Origin: Bradyrhizobium diazoefficiens
GTDB taxonomy: Bacteria; Pseudomonadota; Alphaproteobacteria; Rhizobiales; Xanthobacteraceae
Assembly (NCBI RefSeq): GCF_018129965.1
Contig: NZ_JAFCKW010000035.1
Span: 1 to 63,957 of the forward strand
Length of the DNA stretch: 63,957 bases
Direction: 5' to 3'
Notes under the pieces: generated by a model
What the model saw: only the letters and a program-made list of their open reading frames with translations
Told to the model about the DNA's origin: nothing
Database searches by the model: none
Translations under genes and position numbers: made by a program
Shown here: positions 1 through 8,478 of the stretch, piece after piece
How positions within the stretch are numbered: position 1 is the stretch's first letter
Layout: every line of letters begins with the position of its first letter

Positions 1-1136
1 GTTCGGTCTCGCCCACGATCACGTTCGATGATCGCATCGCGTTCGGTTTCCGGAGGTACTTCGCGCGACAATTGCCTGAGAAGTTCTTGTCGCCGCCGCG
101 ATGCTTCCTGTTCTTCGCGACGCGATGCCGATATCGCCGGTTTCGGCTTCGGTGCTGGCTTCTCGCCAAGTAACGCATTGAACAGGGTGTCGCCGACCCG
201 GACGGGCGACGGTTTCATACGGGGACCACGTGGTGTGGCTGGTCCTCGCGCCTTCCTTGCCGCAACCGGCTCTGATGGTCGGCCTGGCCGTTGGGATGGC
301 GCACCGCGCTGGCGTTCGGCCGATCCAAGCCTCCCGCGCTGGAGCTGCTTGGCTTCGGCAACGCCCGGAAGATCCCTTGGATTGAGATCGGCAAAGCGCT
401 GGCGGATATCGGCGACCTTTACGCCTTGAATCCGGCGGGCGATGCTATGGATGCCGCCCGAAGCGTCGATCGCGACAAAATCCCGGCGATCGCCGCGCGC
501 CAGTATCCAGCCTTTCTCCTCAAGCGCCGCCTTAAACTCCGAACCGTTTCGGGTGGTTTTCCAGATTGTGCTCATCAGCTCCTTGGCCTGGTCGTTGCTG
601 ATGCCGGTGCGGTCGGCCTGGAGCATTTCGGAATGGCTTGGGGTGCGTTCGGGCCTCGTCTTGCCATCCCGTTCGACATGCACGCCTTGCACCCGCGCGT
701 GTCCAAATTCCCGTTCGAGGGCACGGGCCACCTCTTCATGCTTAGGATAATTATGGCTGTCGCTGATCGCCGCCATGCGGTCGAGGTCAATGCGCGACCA
801 GACGATGTGGCAGTGCTCGCGGCCCTCCTTTTCATGGACGACAACGATGCGCGGCTGGCCGGTCAGCCCCAGCGCCGCTTCAAGCTTGTCGATCGCGTAG
901 GCCCGCTGCTCGTCGGTCAAACGCTCATTCGCCGGCGTATTAATCGAACTGTGATAGAACGGCTTGGTGGTGCGCGCCCCGGCGGCGGTCGCCTCCATCT
1001 CCTTCAGGGCCCCGGCGAGGTCGTCGGCAGCCGTGCCTCGGATTTCTTTCAGTGTGGCGCGTTCATTGGTATCGGTACGGGTCAGGTGGGCGGCCAGCCG
1101 GGCCGCCCCGGCGCAGGATGTGCCCTTAATAATCAC
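1..1136 (-). CDS. Relaxase / mobilization nuclease, 5' part only (runs off the left edge)
   Basis: The minus strand reads open from a GTG at 1136 to the window edge, about 378 codons. This protein would nick oriT and pilot the strand during conjugative mobilization. The nuclease domain fills about the first 130 residues and shows FYHSSIN at 60-66 and the metal-binding histidines of HEKEGREHCHIVW (H101, H108, H110), the three-histidine motif of MobA/VirD2-like relaxases. The later part is Arg/Pro-rich and charged. The GTG overlaps the end of mobC by 11 bp, which supports the start and translational coupling. The C-terminus is not visible, so whether a helicase or primase domain follows is unknown. 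Confidence 0.88.
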   Translation of the reverse strand, partial: MIIKGTSCAGAARLAAHLTRTDTNERATLKEIRGTAADDLAGALKEMEATAAGARTTKPFYHSSINTPANERLTDEQRAYAIDKLEAALGLTGQPRIVVVHEKEGREHCHIVWSRIDLDRMAAISDSHNYPKHEEVARALEREFGHARVQGVHVERDGKTRPERTPSHSEMLQADRTGISNDQAKELMSTIWKTTRNGSEFKAALEEKGWILARGDRRDFVAIDASGGIHSIARRIQGVKVADIRQRFADLNPRDLPGVAEAKQLQRGRLGSAERQRGAPSQRPGRPSEPVAARKARGPATPRGPRMKPSPVRVGDTLFNALLGEKPAPKPKPAISASRREEQEASRRRQELLRQLSREVPPETERDAIIERDRGRDR

Positions 1137-1578
1137 GACCCAGCGCCTTCATAAGGGCGTCCCGCAGCTCCATTACCTGCTCACGCATGGCGGTCAGTTC
1201 GGACAGCGCTGGGGTCCGGCCCGACTGGTTAAAGGCATGGGCCAACTGGTTCAGGTTGGAGCCGACCTTGCCAAGATGCCCCAGTATCCGGGCCAGCTCC
1301 TTGCGTTCGATCGGGGGCCGCCGCACCGCGCGCGGGCCTGGGCTGCCGAGGGCGAGCACACGAAGGTATGCGCCAATGCTGAGGCCCGCCTTGGTCGCCG
1401 AAGTGTCGATTGCCTCCCGTTCCTGGGCAGTGCAGCGTACCGAGATGAAGCTGGTCTTGGGGTCCTCAGCAGCCTTACGGCCTCGCCGTGAGGCTGCCTG
1501 TCTGCGACGACCTTGTCCCACCACCCCATTCGTCACGCCGCGCCTCCTGCGCCGCTGCGCACGTCCCAACACTTCCAC
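1126..1578 (-). CDS. mobC: MobC-like relaxosome accessory protein
   Basis: This 150-residue basic protein is of the MobC type, which helps open oriT for the relaxase. The N-terminal 40 residues are Arg-rich and disordered. They are followed by a ribbon-helix-helix-like stretch (FISVRCTAQEREAIDTSA) and a helical C-terminus with GKVGSNLNQLAHAFN, the signature seen in MobC proteins. It lies directly upstream of the relaxase and overlaps its start. The ATG at 1578 is the first possible start; an internal GTG near 1536 would remove the Arg-rich leader. The family call is strong, the exact start less so. Confidence 0.85.
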   Translation of the reverse strand: MEVLGRAQRRRRRGVTNGVVGQGRRRQAASRRGRKAAEDPKTSFISVRCTAQEREAIDTSATKAGLSIGAYLRVLALGSPGPRAVRRPPIERKELARILGHLGKVGSNLNQLAHAFNQSGRTPALSELTAMREQVMELRDALMKALGRDY

Positions 1579-1592
1579 CTAGGGGATGCAAC

Positions 1593-1682
1593 GGGGCTAC
1601 GCCCCTTGCCAAGCCAGCCATCGTGCATACGATGGCGTGATGTGCAGCGGAATTGCCGGAGGCAATTTCCGTGTAACATCAC
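1593..1682. other. Candidate origin of transfer (oriT): cluster of inverted repeats upstream of mobC
   Basis: Three nested palindromes sit within 90 bp just upstream of mobC. GGGGC-TAC-GCCCC is at 1593-1605. CCATCGT-GCAT-ACGATGG is at 1618-1635. A larger stem has outer arms GTGATGT (1637-1643) and ACATCAC (1676-1682) and inner arms around GGAATTGCC/GGCAATTTCC (1649-1670). Such repeats beside mobC/relaxase genes are the usual layout of oriT. No known nic consensus was recognised. The rest of 1683-1922 shows nothing I can support. Confidence 0.45.
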
Positions 1683-1922
1683 ATGGCTTGCACACGTCCC
1701 TAACTGCCAAATCTCAGTAACAACCTACCAGATTTTGTTTGCAAGATCGCGAAGGTCGAACACACCCCGGAATGCATGATCTCCATCGGGACTCGGCATA
1801 CAACTGGATGCCAGCGGCAACATGCGCCTTCGTGACAACTCAATGACGGAGAGTGGGAGGGCACTCTGTCCAGACTTACCGAGACGAATGCTCTTTGATA
1901 ATCGGCGGGCGATTTCCCAGCA

Positions 1923-2981
1923 ATGCCCTTTCAGGTTGCTGTCGTACCATATGGCCGATATTGTGGGTCACTAATTGTCATCATCTTTTTTCCGCGGCAA
2001 GGCAGCATAGAGTTCATGTGGCGTTCATGGTCGCCAGTAGTTCGCGCATTTGCTTTCTTGGGCGCCGCACTGGCATTTGTGGCCGGGGTGGGGCACTTTT
2101 TTTCTCATCTTGAGTTCGCGACCGGGTATGCGTCGTACTTGTATGAGAAGTTGCTTCCTATTCTGGTTTCTAAGTTCAATGATCTTGAACTGGCGCCCTA
2201 TGTTCCTTGGGGAATTTCGACGGTTTTCGCGCTCGCATCCTTGGTTTCCTTACGAGCATACATTCGTATGAAGGCTCGGTTCCAAGAACTGCAAAAGCGA
2301 TTTCAAGAGATAGCGATTGTTTTTCTGAGAATGGCTGGCGAAAACCACGCCTGCGATGAAGCACTATTCGAATGCCTCTTTCTAGACGGAGTACCAGCCG
2401 AGCAAGTCGCCTCACGTTTGGCACGCTTAGAACCACAGATGAAGGAAGCAAAAGCAATTTGCTCAAATAACATTGCTAGTGTCATTTCCTACGTAGCTGA
2501 CGTTTTTAAGGAGTGCGCTGTTTCCGTAAAGGCTCGAGATTCGAGGCGCCCAAACCAATTGAGAACGATCGGGCGTGATAAAGACAGCAAATCCACCCGA
2601 GCCGACGATGCATCCTATGATCCGCTAGCCAACACTGCCTTTGAGCACATCATATCCACGGGAGAACGGATCTATGCTTGCGACGACCTGATCAGGGCTC
2701 GCGACAATGGAACGTATCGCAATCCGCGGCTTGGCTGGGAAAAGGACTATACGGCGACACTAGTTGCTGGCGATCAATTCAAGATCGGGGATGTAACCTT
2801 CGATCTGTTTTTGTGCATCGACAACAGGCGCGGCGGTCTTGACAATGAAATGTCATCGACTTATGCTATAGAGTTTATGGAACGGATCGGCGTGATGAGT
2901 TACCGTTTTTTTACTCTTGAGGGTTTGATCGACGAAATCGCTGGAGTGAAGCAGAGGGCTCGTACGAAGAGGAGTTCTTAA
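1923..2981 (+). CDS. Two-helix membrane protein with a soluble C-terminal domain, unknown function
   Basis: I do not recognise this 352-codon gene. Two hydrophobic segments occur near residues 41-62 (AFAFLGAALAFVAGVGHFF) and 92-112 (PWGISTVFALASLVSLRAYI). A probably coiled, charged stretch follows, then a soluble domain from about residue 230 that contains GERIYACDDL and LFLCIDNRRGGLDNE, resembling a small-molecule sensor fold such as GAF. An in-frame ATG at 2016 gives a 321-residue protein beginning right before the first helix and may be the true start; neither start has a strong ribosome site. It reads toward a small gene 21 bp downstream. Its place in a mobile element suggests an accessory role, possibly membrane-linked sensing, but that is inference. 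Confidence 0.65.
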   Translation: MPFQVAVVPYGRYCGSLIVIIFFPRQGSIEFMWRSWSPVVRAFAFLGAALAFVAGVGHFFSHLEFATGYASYLYEKLLPILVSKFNDLELAPYVPWGISTVFALASLVSLRAYIRMKARFQELQKRFQEIAIVFLRMAGENHACDEALFECLFLDGVPAEQVASRLARLEPQMKEAKAICSNNIASVISYVADVFKECAVSVKARDSRRPNQLRTIGRDKDSKSTRADDASYDPLANTAFEHIISTGERIYACDDLIRARDNGTYRNPRLGWEKDYTATLVAGDQFKIGDVTFDLFLCIDNRRGGLDNEMSSTYAIEFMERIGVMSYRFFTLEGLIDEIAGVKQRARTKRSS

Positions 2982-3002
2982 CTACTTGACTGGAGTGTAA
3001 CA

Positions 3003-3212
3003 ATGAGAGCCGATGCGATAGAGGAACTCCGCGATATGATCGCGGCCGCCCAAGACGCCACAAAGAACGCTTCGTCGCGTGGCGATCAAGTCCATAATGC
3101 CAAAATCTACCGAACGCGAAGGCGAGGGCAGGAAGCACGTCGGCCCGAATTCTCGCACGATAACGGGATTTACAGGTTCTTGCAGAGCCTTAAAGACAAT
3201 TCGAAGCGTTGA
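3003..3212 (+). CDS. Small hypothetical protein
   Basis: This 69-codon frame starts 21 bp after the two-helix membrane gene on the same strand. The protein is highly charged (RTRRRGQEARRPE near the middle), with an amphipathic N-terminal helix and no membrane segment. TGGAGTG before the ATG is a weak ribosome site. The tight spacing suggests co-transcription with the gene upstream. No family recognised. Confidence 0.4.
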   Translation: MRADAIEELRDMIAAAQDATKNASSRGDQVHNAKIYRTRRRGQEARRPEFSHDNGIYRFLQSLKDNSKR

Positions 3213-3411
3213 TCGTTTTTTTTTGCGAGCGGCCTAGATTGGCAGTCTGAGCCCGGCGAACTTTTTGACGCGCGTCCGCGATGCGCCAGTTTTTCGCTGA
3301 GCGGACAATATGTCTCTACTCCGTCAGGAGTGGGTCAGCCCAAACACATTCCTTTGGTAACTCTACGTGAGACAGCCCGGTTGGAGGGGCGAAGGTCGAA
3401 GCCGCTTCGAT

Positions 3412-3837
3412 CTACCTGCTCTTCGCGGTGACATTTCCGAAATAGAATCCCATCACGAGGGTGAAGACTTTCCACCAGTTATCGTCAATAGGGATTCTGG
3501 TGAGCGTCATTGCGACCATTGCAAGAACGATAAGCAAGGCTATGAGACCCGAGATCCCGCCAATGTCTAAGAGAGAATATCCTATTCTTTGAAGAAACGA
3601 GACCTTAACATGATCCTTCACTAAGTCGATCACGTCATCAGGGATTTCAATGTATCTGTGTGTCCCGCCGTGAAAGAAAACGAAATCGGCGTCATCATCT
3701 CCGTCTTCATCTTTGAAATCAACGGGCACGAGCGTCCCGTCAAGAAATGGCCCAACATTCCTAGCAGTTGGATTTTTTGCTCGGCCCTTCTTACGTTCCC
3801 TTACAACCTGCTCGGCATCTTTAGCAAAATCAGCCAT
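3412..3837 (-). CDS. Small membrane protein with acidic N-terminal domain
   Basis: This 141-residue protein is not one I can name. A basic start (ERKKGRAKNP) is followed by an acidic patch (FKDEDGDDDAD, residues 41-51). Two hydrophobic helices close the protein: GGISGLIALLIVLAMVAMTL (about 92-112) and KVFTLVMGFYFGNV near the end. It stands alone, with 200 bp on each side lacking a supported gene. Codon use is less GC-rich than the chromosomal genes of the window, consistent with transfer. Confidence 0.55.
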   Translation of the reverse strand: MADFAKDAEQVVRERKKGRAKNPTARNVGPFLDGTLVPVDFKDEDGDDDADFVFFHGGTHRYIEIPDDVIDLVKDHVKVSFLQRIGYSLLDIGGISGLIALLIVLAMVAMTLTRIPIDDNWWKVFTLVMGFYFGNVTAKSR

Positions 3838-4027
3838 AGCGATCTGCCCCCTTGGAGTTTGCTCCGAGAATGCGAAGCTTTCTTAAAGGTTGTATTCTCC
3901 TCGCAGGCAGAAATCCAGAACAGCGGTCGACCCTGTGTACGTGGAAAAGGTGCTCAGCGCGTGCCACTAGCACGCCTAGACGCCCAGGCCTGTAGCGCGG
4001 CGATCCATGATCGCCGCGCTGCGATGT

Positions 4028-4929
4028 TCAGGCAGCCTCGACACCAGCATTGCGCTGCTCTTGCAATCCATGCAGAAAATCCGCCGCCCGCTGCGCATGT
4101 GACGCAGCGGTAAAGATCGCCCGTTTGTCGTTCTTCAGAACCTTGATCCATGACGCGATATAGGCGGCGTGGTCGTCGCGCACTTCAGGAGTGAGGGCGA
4201 GGTCGGCGGACAGGAAGGCCGCGCCAAGCTCAGCGACGAGTTCTTCCATCGCATAGCCTTCATCGCCAAACCGCTTGCGGCCAAATTCCCGGTTAAGGCG
4301 GCTTTCGTGCCGCGTCCAATGCACCGTTTCATGGGCACGCACGGCGTAGTAGCTGACCGCGTCCCGGAAGAAATCGATGCAAGGCATACGGATGTTGTCG
4401 GTCGATGGCACGTAGCAGGCCCGGCTGCCGCCATGAATGACGTTCGCCCCGGTCGCCACAAGGAAGCCTTCGGCATGCGCGATGCGCTCAATGCTGCTCG
4501 ATGGGGCCAGTGGCTTGCCGTAGTAGTGTTCGGGCAAGCCGTTGATCTGCTCGACGTTAAACACCGTGTACCCTTCATGAACGGAATGGCGCGTTCGGCT
4601 TCCTCGCCGGTCAGGGCGTCGGTCTCGGTACGGATGATCTTGTCGGCATAAACGACCAAGCTTCCCTGCTCGCCCTTGCGGACATGGGCTTTTAATTCCA
4701 AAGCTTGCTTGAAGGTCATCCAGATCGGGGTGGCGTATCCCTTTTCAAGAGCCGCTGACCACAGCATCAGGACGTTGATCCCCTGATAGGGTGTCCCGTT
4801 CGAACGCAAGGGCCGCGTGATACGCCCCGCGCCGTGCTCGGCCTTCCATGGCTGGTGCCACGGCCTGACGCCTTGCTCCAGCGCCGTAACGATCTGGTCC
4901 GTGATCTTCTGATAAACATCCGTTCTCAC
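4028..4929 (-). pseudogene. ardC: ArdC-type antirestriction protein, broken by a one-base frameshift
   Basis: Two overlapping frames together make one ArdC protein of about 300 residues. The first (from a GTG at 4929, with AGGAGG five bases before it) carries the N-terminal ssDNA-binding domain (DVYQKITDQIV, RPWHQPWK, GTPYQGINVLML) and loses homology after IPFMKG. The second resumes with FNVEQINGLP and contains the zincin motif HETVH followed by the glutamate-rich helix EELVAELGAAFL. Joining IPFMKGY and TVFNVEQ requires one base more than is present near 4568-4573. ArdC protects incoming DNA from restriction during conjugation. The break is either a real inactivating deletion or a sequence error. 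Downstream, 3838-4027 holds nothing supportable. Confidence 0.85.
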
Positions 4930-4938
4930 TTCTGCCTC

Positions 4939-4972
4939 CTAGCTTGCCGGTTGCGCATGCAACCGGAGCTAG
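4939..4972. promoter_or_regulatory. Palindrome in the ardC leader
   Basis: CTAGCT (4939-4944) pairs with AGCTAG (4967-4972), and CCGGTTGC (4947-4954) with GCAACCGG (4959-4966) around a GCAT loop. The outer arm touches the AGGAGG ribosome site of ardC (4935-4940). It could be a repressor operator or an RNA hairpin limiting ardC translation. Confidence 0.5.
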
Positions 4973-5147
4973 GCGAGCGCCGATGAGCGGGGGTTGGCCG
5001 TCACAGGCCGGAAAACGCGGGGTGGTGCGGGCTGGAGCGTAGCGACGACACGGCCCGCGGTTTTCGTCCGCAGGACTTGGCCTTGACGGCCTGGGGGCCG
5101 CAGGCCCCGACTACAAAGGAAAGATGTCAGCCGAACGGCTGTCGTTA

Positions 5148-5205
5148 TTTCTTGCGCGAGGGATCGTTACCGGATGGCCGAAACGCGAAGCGGTTCGGGG
5201 CGCCT
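5148..5205. repeat. Dispersed element repeat, copy A (degenerate)
   Basis: The stretch starting TTGCGCGAGGGATCGTTACC and running through GGCCGAAACGCGAAGCGG matches, with substitutions, copies at 5698-5790, 10348-10410 and 15505-15600. It truncates the DUF2958-like frame next to it. Between 4973 and 5147 I see only GC-rich sequence with a small hairpin (GGGGCC-GCA-GGCCCC near 5095). Confidence 0.5.
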
Positions 5206-5265
5206 TGCGTTCGTCTTGCCGTTTTCGAGCAAGCGGCAAAGTTGGTCTTCGGTCAGCAGTTTCAT
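5167..5265 (-). pseudogene. N-terminal remnant of a DUF2958-like gene
   Basis: A strong ribosome site (AAGGAG, six bases before the ATG at 5265) leads into MKLLTEDQLCRLLENGK, the usual start of DUF2958 proteins found in conjugative elements next to ardC. After about 23 codons the frame enters the dispersed repeat and stops at 32 codons, while the family is around 100-130 residues. I read it as a 5' stump cut by the repeat. Confidence 0.5.
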
Positions 5266-5348
5266 GGTGCACTCCTTGTTTCTGGGGTTCTGCACGGCAA
5301 AGCCCGCGCATGAACCCCTGCCTCGTGGCGAACAGCGGGTGTGCAAGG

Positions 5349-5445
5349 CTCAAGCGGCTTTTCAGGAACCGAAAAAGCAACGCCGTCTTCGCGCTCTTTC
5401 TTCGCGCGAAACGGCGTCTGTCTTTTTGGGTGGAAGCCGCTTGAG
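5349..5445. repeat. 97-nt long imperfect hairpin
   Basis: CTCAAGCGGCTT (5349-5360) is perfectly complementary to AAGCCGCTTGAG (5434-5445). Further in, CCGAAAAAG pairs with CTTTTTGGG, ACGCCGT with ACGGCGT, and TTCGCGC with GCGCGAA, leaving a short pyrimidine-rich loop. It lies in a non-coding stretch (5266-5697) of the element. It may be a miniature transposable element, a single-strand replication or transfer signal, or a structured RNA; no T-run follows the stem. Confidence 0.6.
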
Positions 5446-5697
5446 CCGCGCCGAGGGCGGCGCCCTAAGCCTTCATGCCGCGGCAGCGGCGGATAAAATC
5501 ATCCGGCGTGCGCGCACCGCGCATCGCCCCAACTAAAGAAGGCACCCGGCACGCGTGAGCATAGCGACGGCAAAGCCGGCACGCGGGATCGAGTGTAGCG
5601 ACGAGACCGGTTAACAGCGGCACCCGGGGCAGGGGCAGTGATAGCGTTCGCTAAAGGCGAGCCCCTTTCCCGAGTGTCCCCGGCGAGGAGCACCGGA

Positions 5698-5790
5698 TCC
5701 CTTGCGCGAAGGATCGTCACCCGGAGGGCCGAGGCGAAGACTCGGTGAGCGTAGCGCGTAGAGCCTGATCGGCGAAGCCGGACGCGCCGA
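5698..5790. repeat. Dispersed element repeat, copy B
   Basis: This is the clearest copy. It starts CCCTTGCGCGAAGGATCGTC and continues through GGAGGGCCGAGGCGAAGACT and GAGCCTGATCGGCGAAGCC. It ends about 130 bp before the next gene. From 5446 to 5697 and 5791 to 5924 I see no credible gene, only GC-rich sequence with similar GTAGCGACGA phrases. Confidence 0.65.
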
Positions 5791-5924
5791 AGCACCTTGC
5801 AACGCCAATTGCGCAGCCCATTTCTTGTTCAAAATTTTCGTCGAGCCGGATTCATCGGACTTTGTACAGACGCGTCACTCACACGTGCGGACAGACACCG
5901 TGACACGACACTTCGAACCGATCC

Positions 5925-6314
5925 TTATTCGACCTGGTCGAAGATGTGAAATTCGTACCAGATCGAGGCGTACATCAAGATGACTGCGCCTGAGGTGATC
6001 AGGGTTCTTGTGGATAGAAACGCGAGGTCCTCCCGCCGTCCGTCCGCGATCAGCGATACGGTCCTGATCGACGCGACGGCGATCAAAGGAATGATTAGCA
6101 TGCCGGGAAAAAGGATCAGGAGCATCGACGCTGAAAAGCCGAATGCAAGTATGAAACAGACTGGATAGAGGAACCCGGGGATCGAGAGCGACACCGCAAC
6201 TAGGCTTCCACGCAGAGCTGGGAAGTTGACGTAAAGAAGGAAGAAGAGAGGGATTGAACTCAGCGGCAGGGCGGTCGAACGCATCACAAACCACGCCGCC
6301 TCCGAAATAGACAT
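5925..6314 (-). CDS. Small polytopic membrane protein, unknown
   Basis: From the ATG at 6314 this is a 129-residue, largely hydrophobic protein with about four helices: PLSSIPLFFLLYVNF, FLYPVCFILAFGFSASMLLIL, a following helix MLIIPLIAVASI, and a last one ending ILMYASIWYEF. The frame stays open to 6386, but GAGGGA sits seven bases before 6314, favouring the shorter protein. No family recognised. It is the first of several small membrane genes between 5.9 and 7.5 kb. Confidence 0.55.
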   Translation of the reverse strand: MSISEAAWFVMRSTALPLSSIPLFFLLYVNFPALRGSLVAVSLSIPGFLYPVCFILAFGFSASMLLILFPGMLIIPLIAVASIRTVSLIADGRREDLAFLSTRTLITSGAVILMYASIWYEFHIFDQVE

Positions 6315-6646
6315 GATTTGATCCCTCGCTTGAATTCTTCCTTCTGGAGCTGGCTTGCTCACCCGATGCCCGCTGAAAGCCGACAATTAGTGGAGCTTCT
6401 TGACTGCGATTTGAAGACGCGGGCTGCGGACGTCTGGCTTGCGCGTTTCGCGTTGTCGCTGCCTGCAAATAAAAAGAACTCGCTGCCCGAGCCGATCTGC
6501 GCAGACAAGGTTGAATCAGCATTCCGAATCGGCGGCATCGCACCATGATTGCCGATCCAACCCATTGAAATTCTTATATTCTTATTTAGCGAATTTCTAT
6601 GGATGTCACGCTGCTGTCATATTATCCTTCGGGTTGAGGAGATGAC
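6315..6646. other. Intergenic region between divergent small membrane genes
   Basis: No gene is supportable. The right end is AT-rich (ATTCTTATATTCTTATTTAG near 6570), unlike its surroundings, and probably carries the promoter of the gene at 6647. Confidence 0.4.
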
Positions 6647-6901
6647 ATGAGAATCATCGAAGCCTTTCGGCGGGAGAAGGAAACGATTTGCAACATGGTT
6701 GGACAAGGCACTCTATGGGGTATGTCCAGTTATGTCATCTTGGCACCGGTTCTCGGGCTGAACTATACATTTTCGAACTTCACTCAAACGCTCGGGACAT
6801 GCGTGGTCACCGCTGTGGCAGAAGCCGCAGTCTTGACGATTTTGTGCCCCAATCGGCCTTGGGCGAGAGGCAAGTACTCTGTAGCTGATCGCGTCCCATG
6901 A
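6647..6901 (+). CDS. Small membrane protein, unknown
   Basis: This 84-residue protein has an excellent ribosome site (GAGGAG, five bases before the ATG). After a charged start (RREKE) come two hydrophobic stretches, GMSSYVILAPVLGLNYTF and TCVVTAVAEAAVLTIL. No family recognised. It is transcribed in the same direction as the next membrane gene, 58 bp away. Confidence 0.55.
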   Translation: MRIIEAFRREKETICNMVGQGTLWGMSSYVILAPVLGLNYTFSNFTQTLGTCVVTAVAEAAVLTILCPNRPWARGKYSVADRVP

Positions 6902-6959
6902 TTTAAATGAATCGTCCCGGACGGTTTCGAAGGCCCAATCCTCTGATAGTCTGCGGTGA

Positions 6960-7529
6960 TTGAGCAGCGTCAGCAGACTCGCGGTGCGTTTCTTGGAAGA
7001 CAGTCTGAAAATCATTGCCGACCTATTGAGTTCTACAAAGGGAGTGATCGTCGCAGCGGCCGCGCTGGCGACGACGATTGGTGCTTTCTTTGCATGGCTT
7101 GGCGGTGTTTTTGGTTGGCTGAAGAACCAGTTTCGATCCAAAGCGCTAGAAGCCCGGCCCCGAACGCCGGACGTCAAACCCGAAGTGCTTGTTCAATCCG
7201 GCGTTGAGAATAGCTCTGTTAAAGGGCATTGGATATCTCTGACGGAAGGCCAGGACGAAATCCACATCACAGACCTGCAGGGAGTAAGAGTGCGTGGTGT
7301 CCGCTATTACACACCGCGCGGTAGAAGCCGGAGACAATACGAGGTCGCCGGCTTTTTTGATGGCGACATTATCTCGCTGGCGGCTCTGGATTTACAGGAG
7401 CAGAGATGCGTTAGTATCTTTGTGAAACGAGAGGGAAATGGCAGGCTCGTCGGTACAAGGACTTCATTTAATCAAACGGCGCGAAAAATAAGATGCACTG
7501 AGAATGTTGAGTGGAGGCGATTGAAGTAG
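6960..7529 (+). CDS. Single-helix membrane protein with beta-rich C-terminal domain
   Basis: This 189-codon frame has a TTG at 6960 as its listed start. A hydrophobic segment (GVIVAAAALATTIGAFFAWLGG, about 28-49) anchors a soluble domain of about 110 residues rich in alternating hydrophobic residues (DEIHITDLQGVRVRGVRYY, YEVAGFFDGDIISLAAL). I do not recognise the fold. One membrane anchor plus one beta domain is a layout seen in some defence effectors, but no catalytic motif is visible. No strong ribosome site confirms the start. Confidence 0.5.
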   Translation: MSSVSRLAVRFLEDSLKIIADLLSSTKGVIVAAAALATTIGAFFAWLGGVFGWLKNQFRSKALEARPRTPDVKPEVLVQSGVENSSVKGHWISLTEGQDEIHITDLQGVRVRGVRYYTPRGRSRRQYEVAGFFDGDIISLAALDLQEQRCVSIFVKREGNGRLVGTRTSFNQTARKIRCTENVEWRRLK

Positions 7530-7636
7530 AGAGCTTGGCGCCACCATCTCTTGCCAGATGTGGACGCGATTTGGTTTATCGCAGCGCGGGTGCAGCTACC
7601 TTTTCCCGATAGGGCAGCGAAGCGCGGTATAGTGAT

Positions 7637-8182
7637 CTAGACCCACGGCGGGAGAGAAGCCGCAATCGGCCGGACTGACGGGTTGAAATATGCATCGTAG
7701 ACGAGCTCTCCAAGGTCGATTGGCCAGCCGGCCCGAAGACGCTCAGAGAAAATGGTGCGCGTCGCTATGATCGCTCCCGCCGCAATCTCGTCGATCAGGG
7801 ATTGGTCATAGCCGTACGGAAACCTCTGCTTCTGAAACGTCCATAGCTCCTCGTTAACGGCTCGAAGTTCTTCCAAAAATTGTCGCTCGCTCGCGGTCCG
7901 GACCAGTTGCAGCGCCTTCGGGACCCGTAGTCCGAGCTCTGTCCTCGTTTCGGTCGCCTGGAAGACGATCCCGATCATGTAATGCCGGTAAAGCTGCGCC
8001 GGTCCCCGGTCGTCATACTGCCAGCAGGTCGCATGCCACCTCTGAATGTCTGGCCAATAGCGCGCGGGTAGTTCGTCTTCGTCTCGATAGACCTTCCCGT
8101 ACAACCCAGCGGCCGGAGTCGACGACTCCGCAGCGTCGGCAAGATTTTCGAGTAGATCGCGGCGAGTGTTCATGAGTTTCAT
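7637..8182 (-). CDS. Hypothetical soluble protein
   Basis: This 181-residue soluble protein is of no recognised family. It is rich in aromatic residues, with RYWPDIQRWHATCWQYDD in the middle and KQRFPYGYDQSL later, and predicted mostly helical. GGAGGGAT lies just before the ATG at 8182, and a second ATG three codons in (8173) is at a more usual distance from it. Between 8183 and 8478 I see no gene. Confidence 0.55.
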   Translation of the reverse strand: MKLMNTRRDLLENLADAAESSTPAAGLYGKVYRDEDELPARYWPDIQRWHATCWQYDDRGPAQLYRHYMIGIVFQATETRTELGLRVPKALQLVRTASERQFLEELRAVNEELWTFQKQRFPYGYDQSLIDEIAAGAIIATRTIFSERLRAGWPIDLGELVYDAYFNPSVRPIAASLPPWV

Positions 8183-8478
8183 ATCCCTCCGAGAATCTCT
8201 ACCCTAAGCAGGTTTGCGTGGGCTGTGAATCCGCGATCCGCCGACCGGGCCGAGACGCCGGCGATGCCATTACCGCGCTGTCCGCCGATCACGCGAACGA
8301 CGATCTCGATCTCATTGATCTGCAAATCATCACCTGGAACGTCCGACAAAGAAATAGTGCAAACAAAAGTGTCGTCAAACCGTCGTGGCGGGGTGACTAA
8401 TCTGGCGCGGTTGAGGCGGTATCCGTTGACACCGTCCGATAGAGTTCATTTTTGGTTCGAACATTTCGCGGGGGAGCG

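Noticed and set aside
1853..2113. 86-codon plus-strand frame before the two-helix membrane gene
   Set aside because: Different frame overlapping the better-supported gene; no ribosome site or motif.
5499..5832. Overlapping 73-98 codon frames in the repeat-rich stretch
   Set aside because: They coincide with dispersed repeat copy B and share its odd composition; no start signals.
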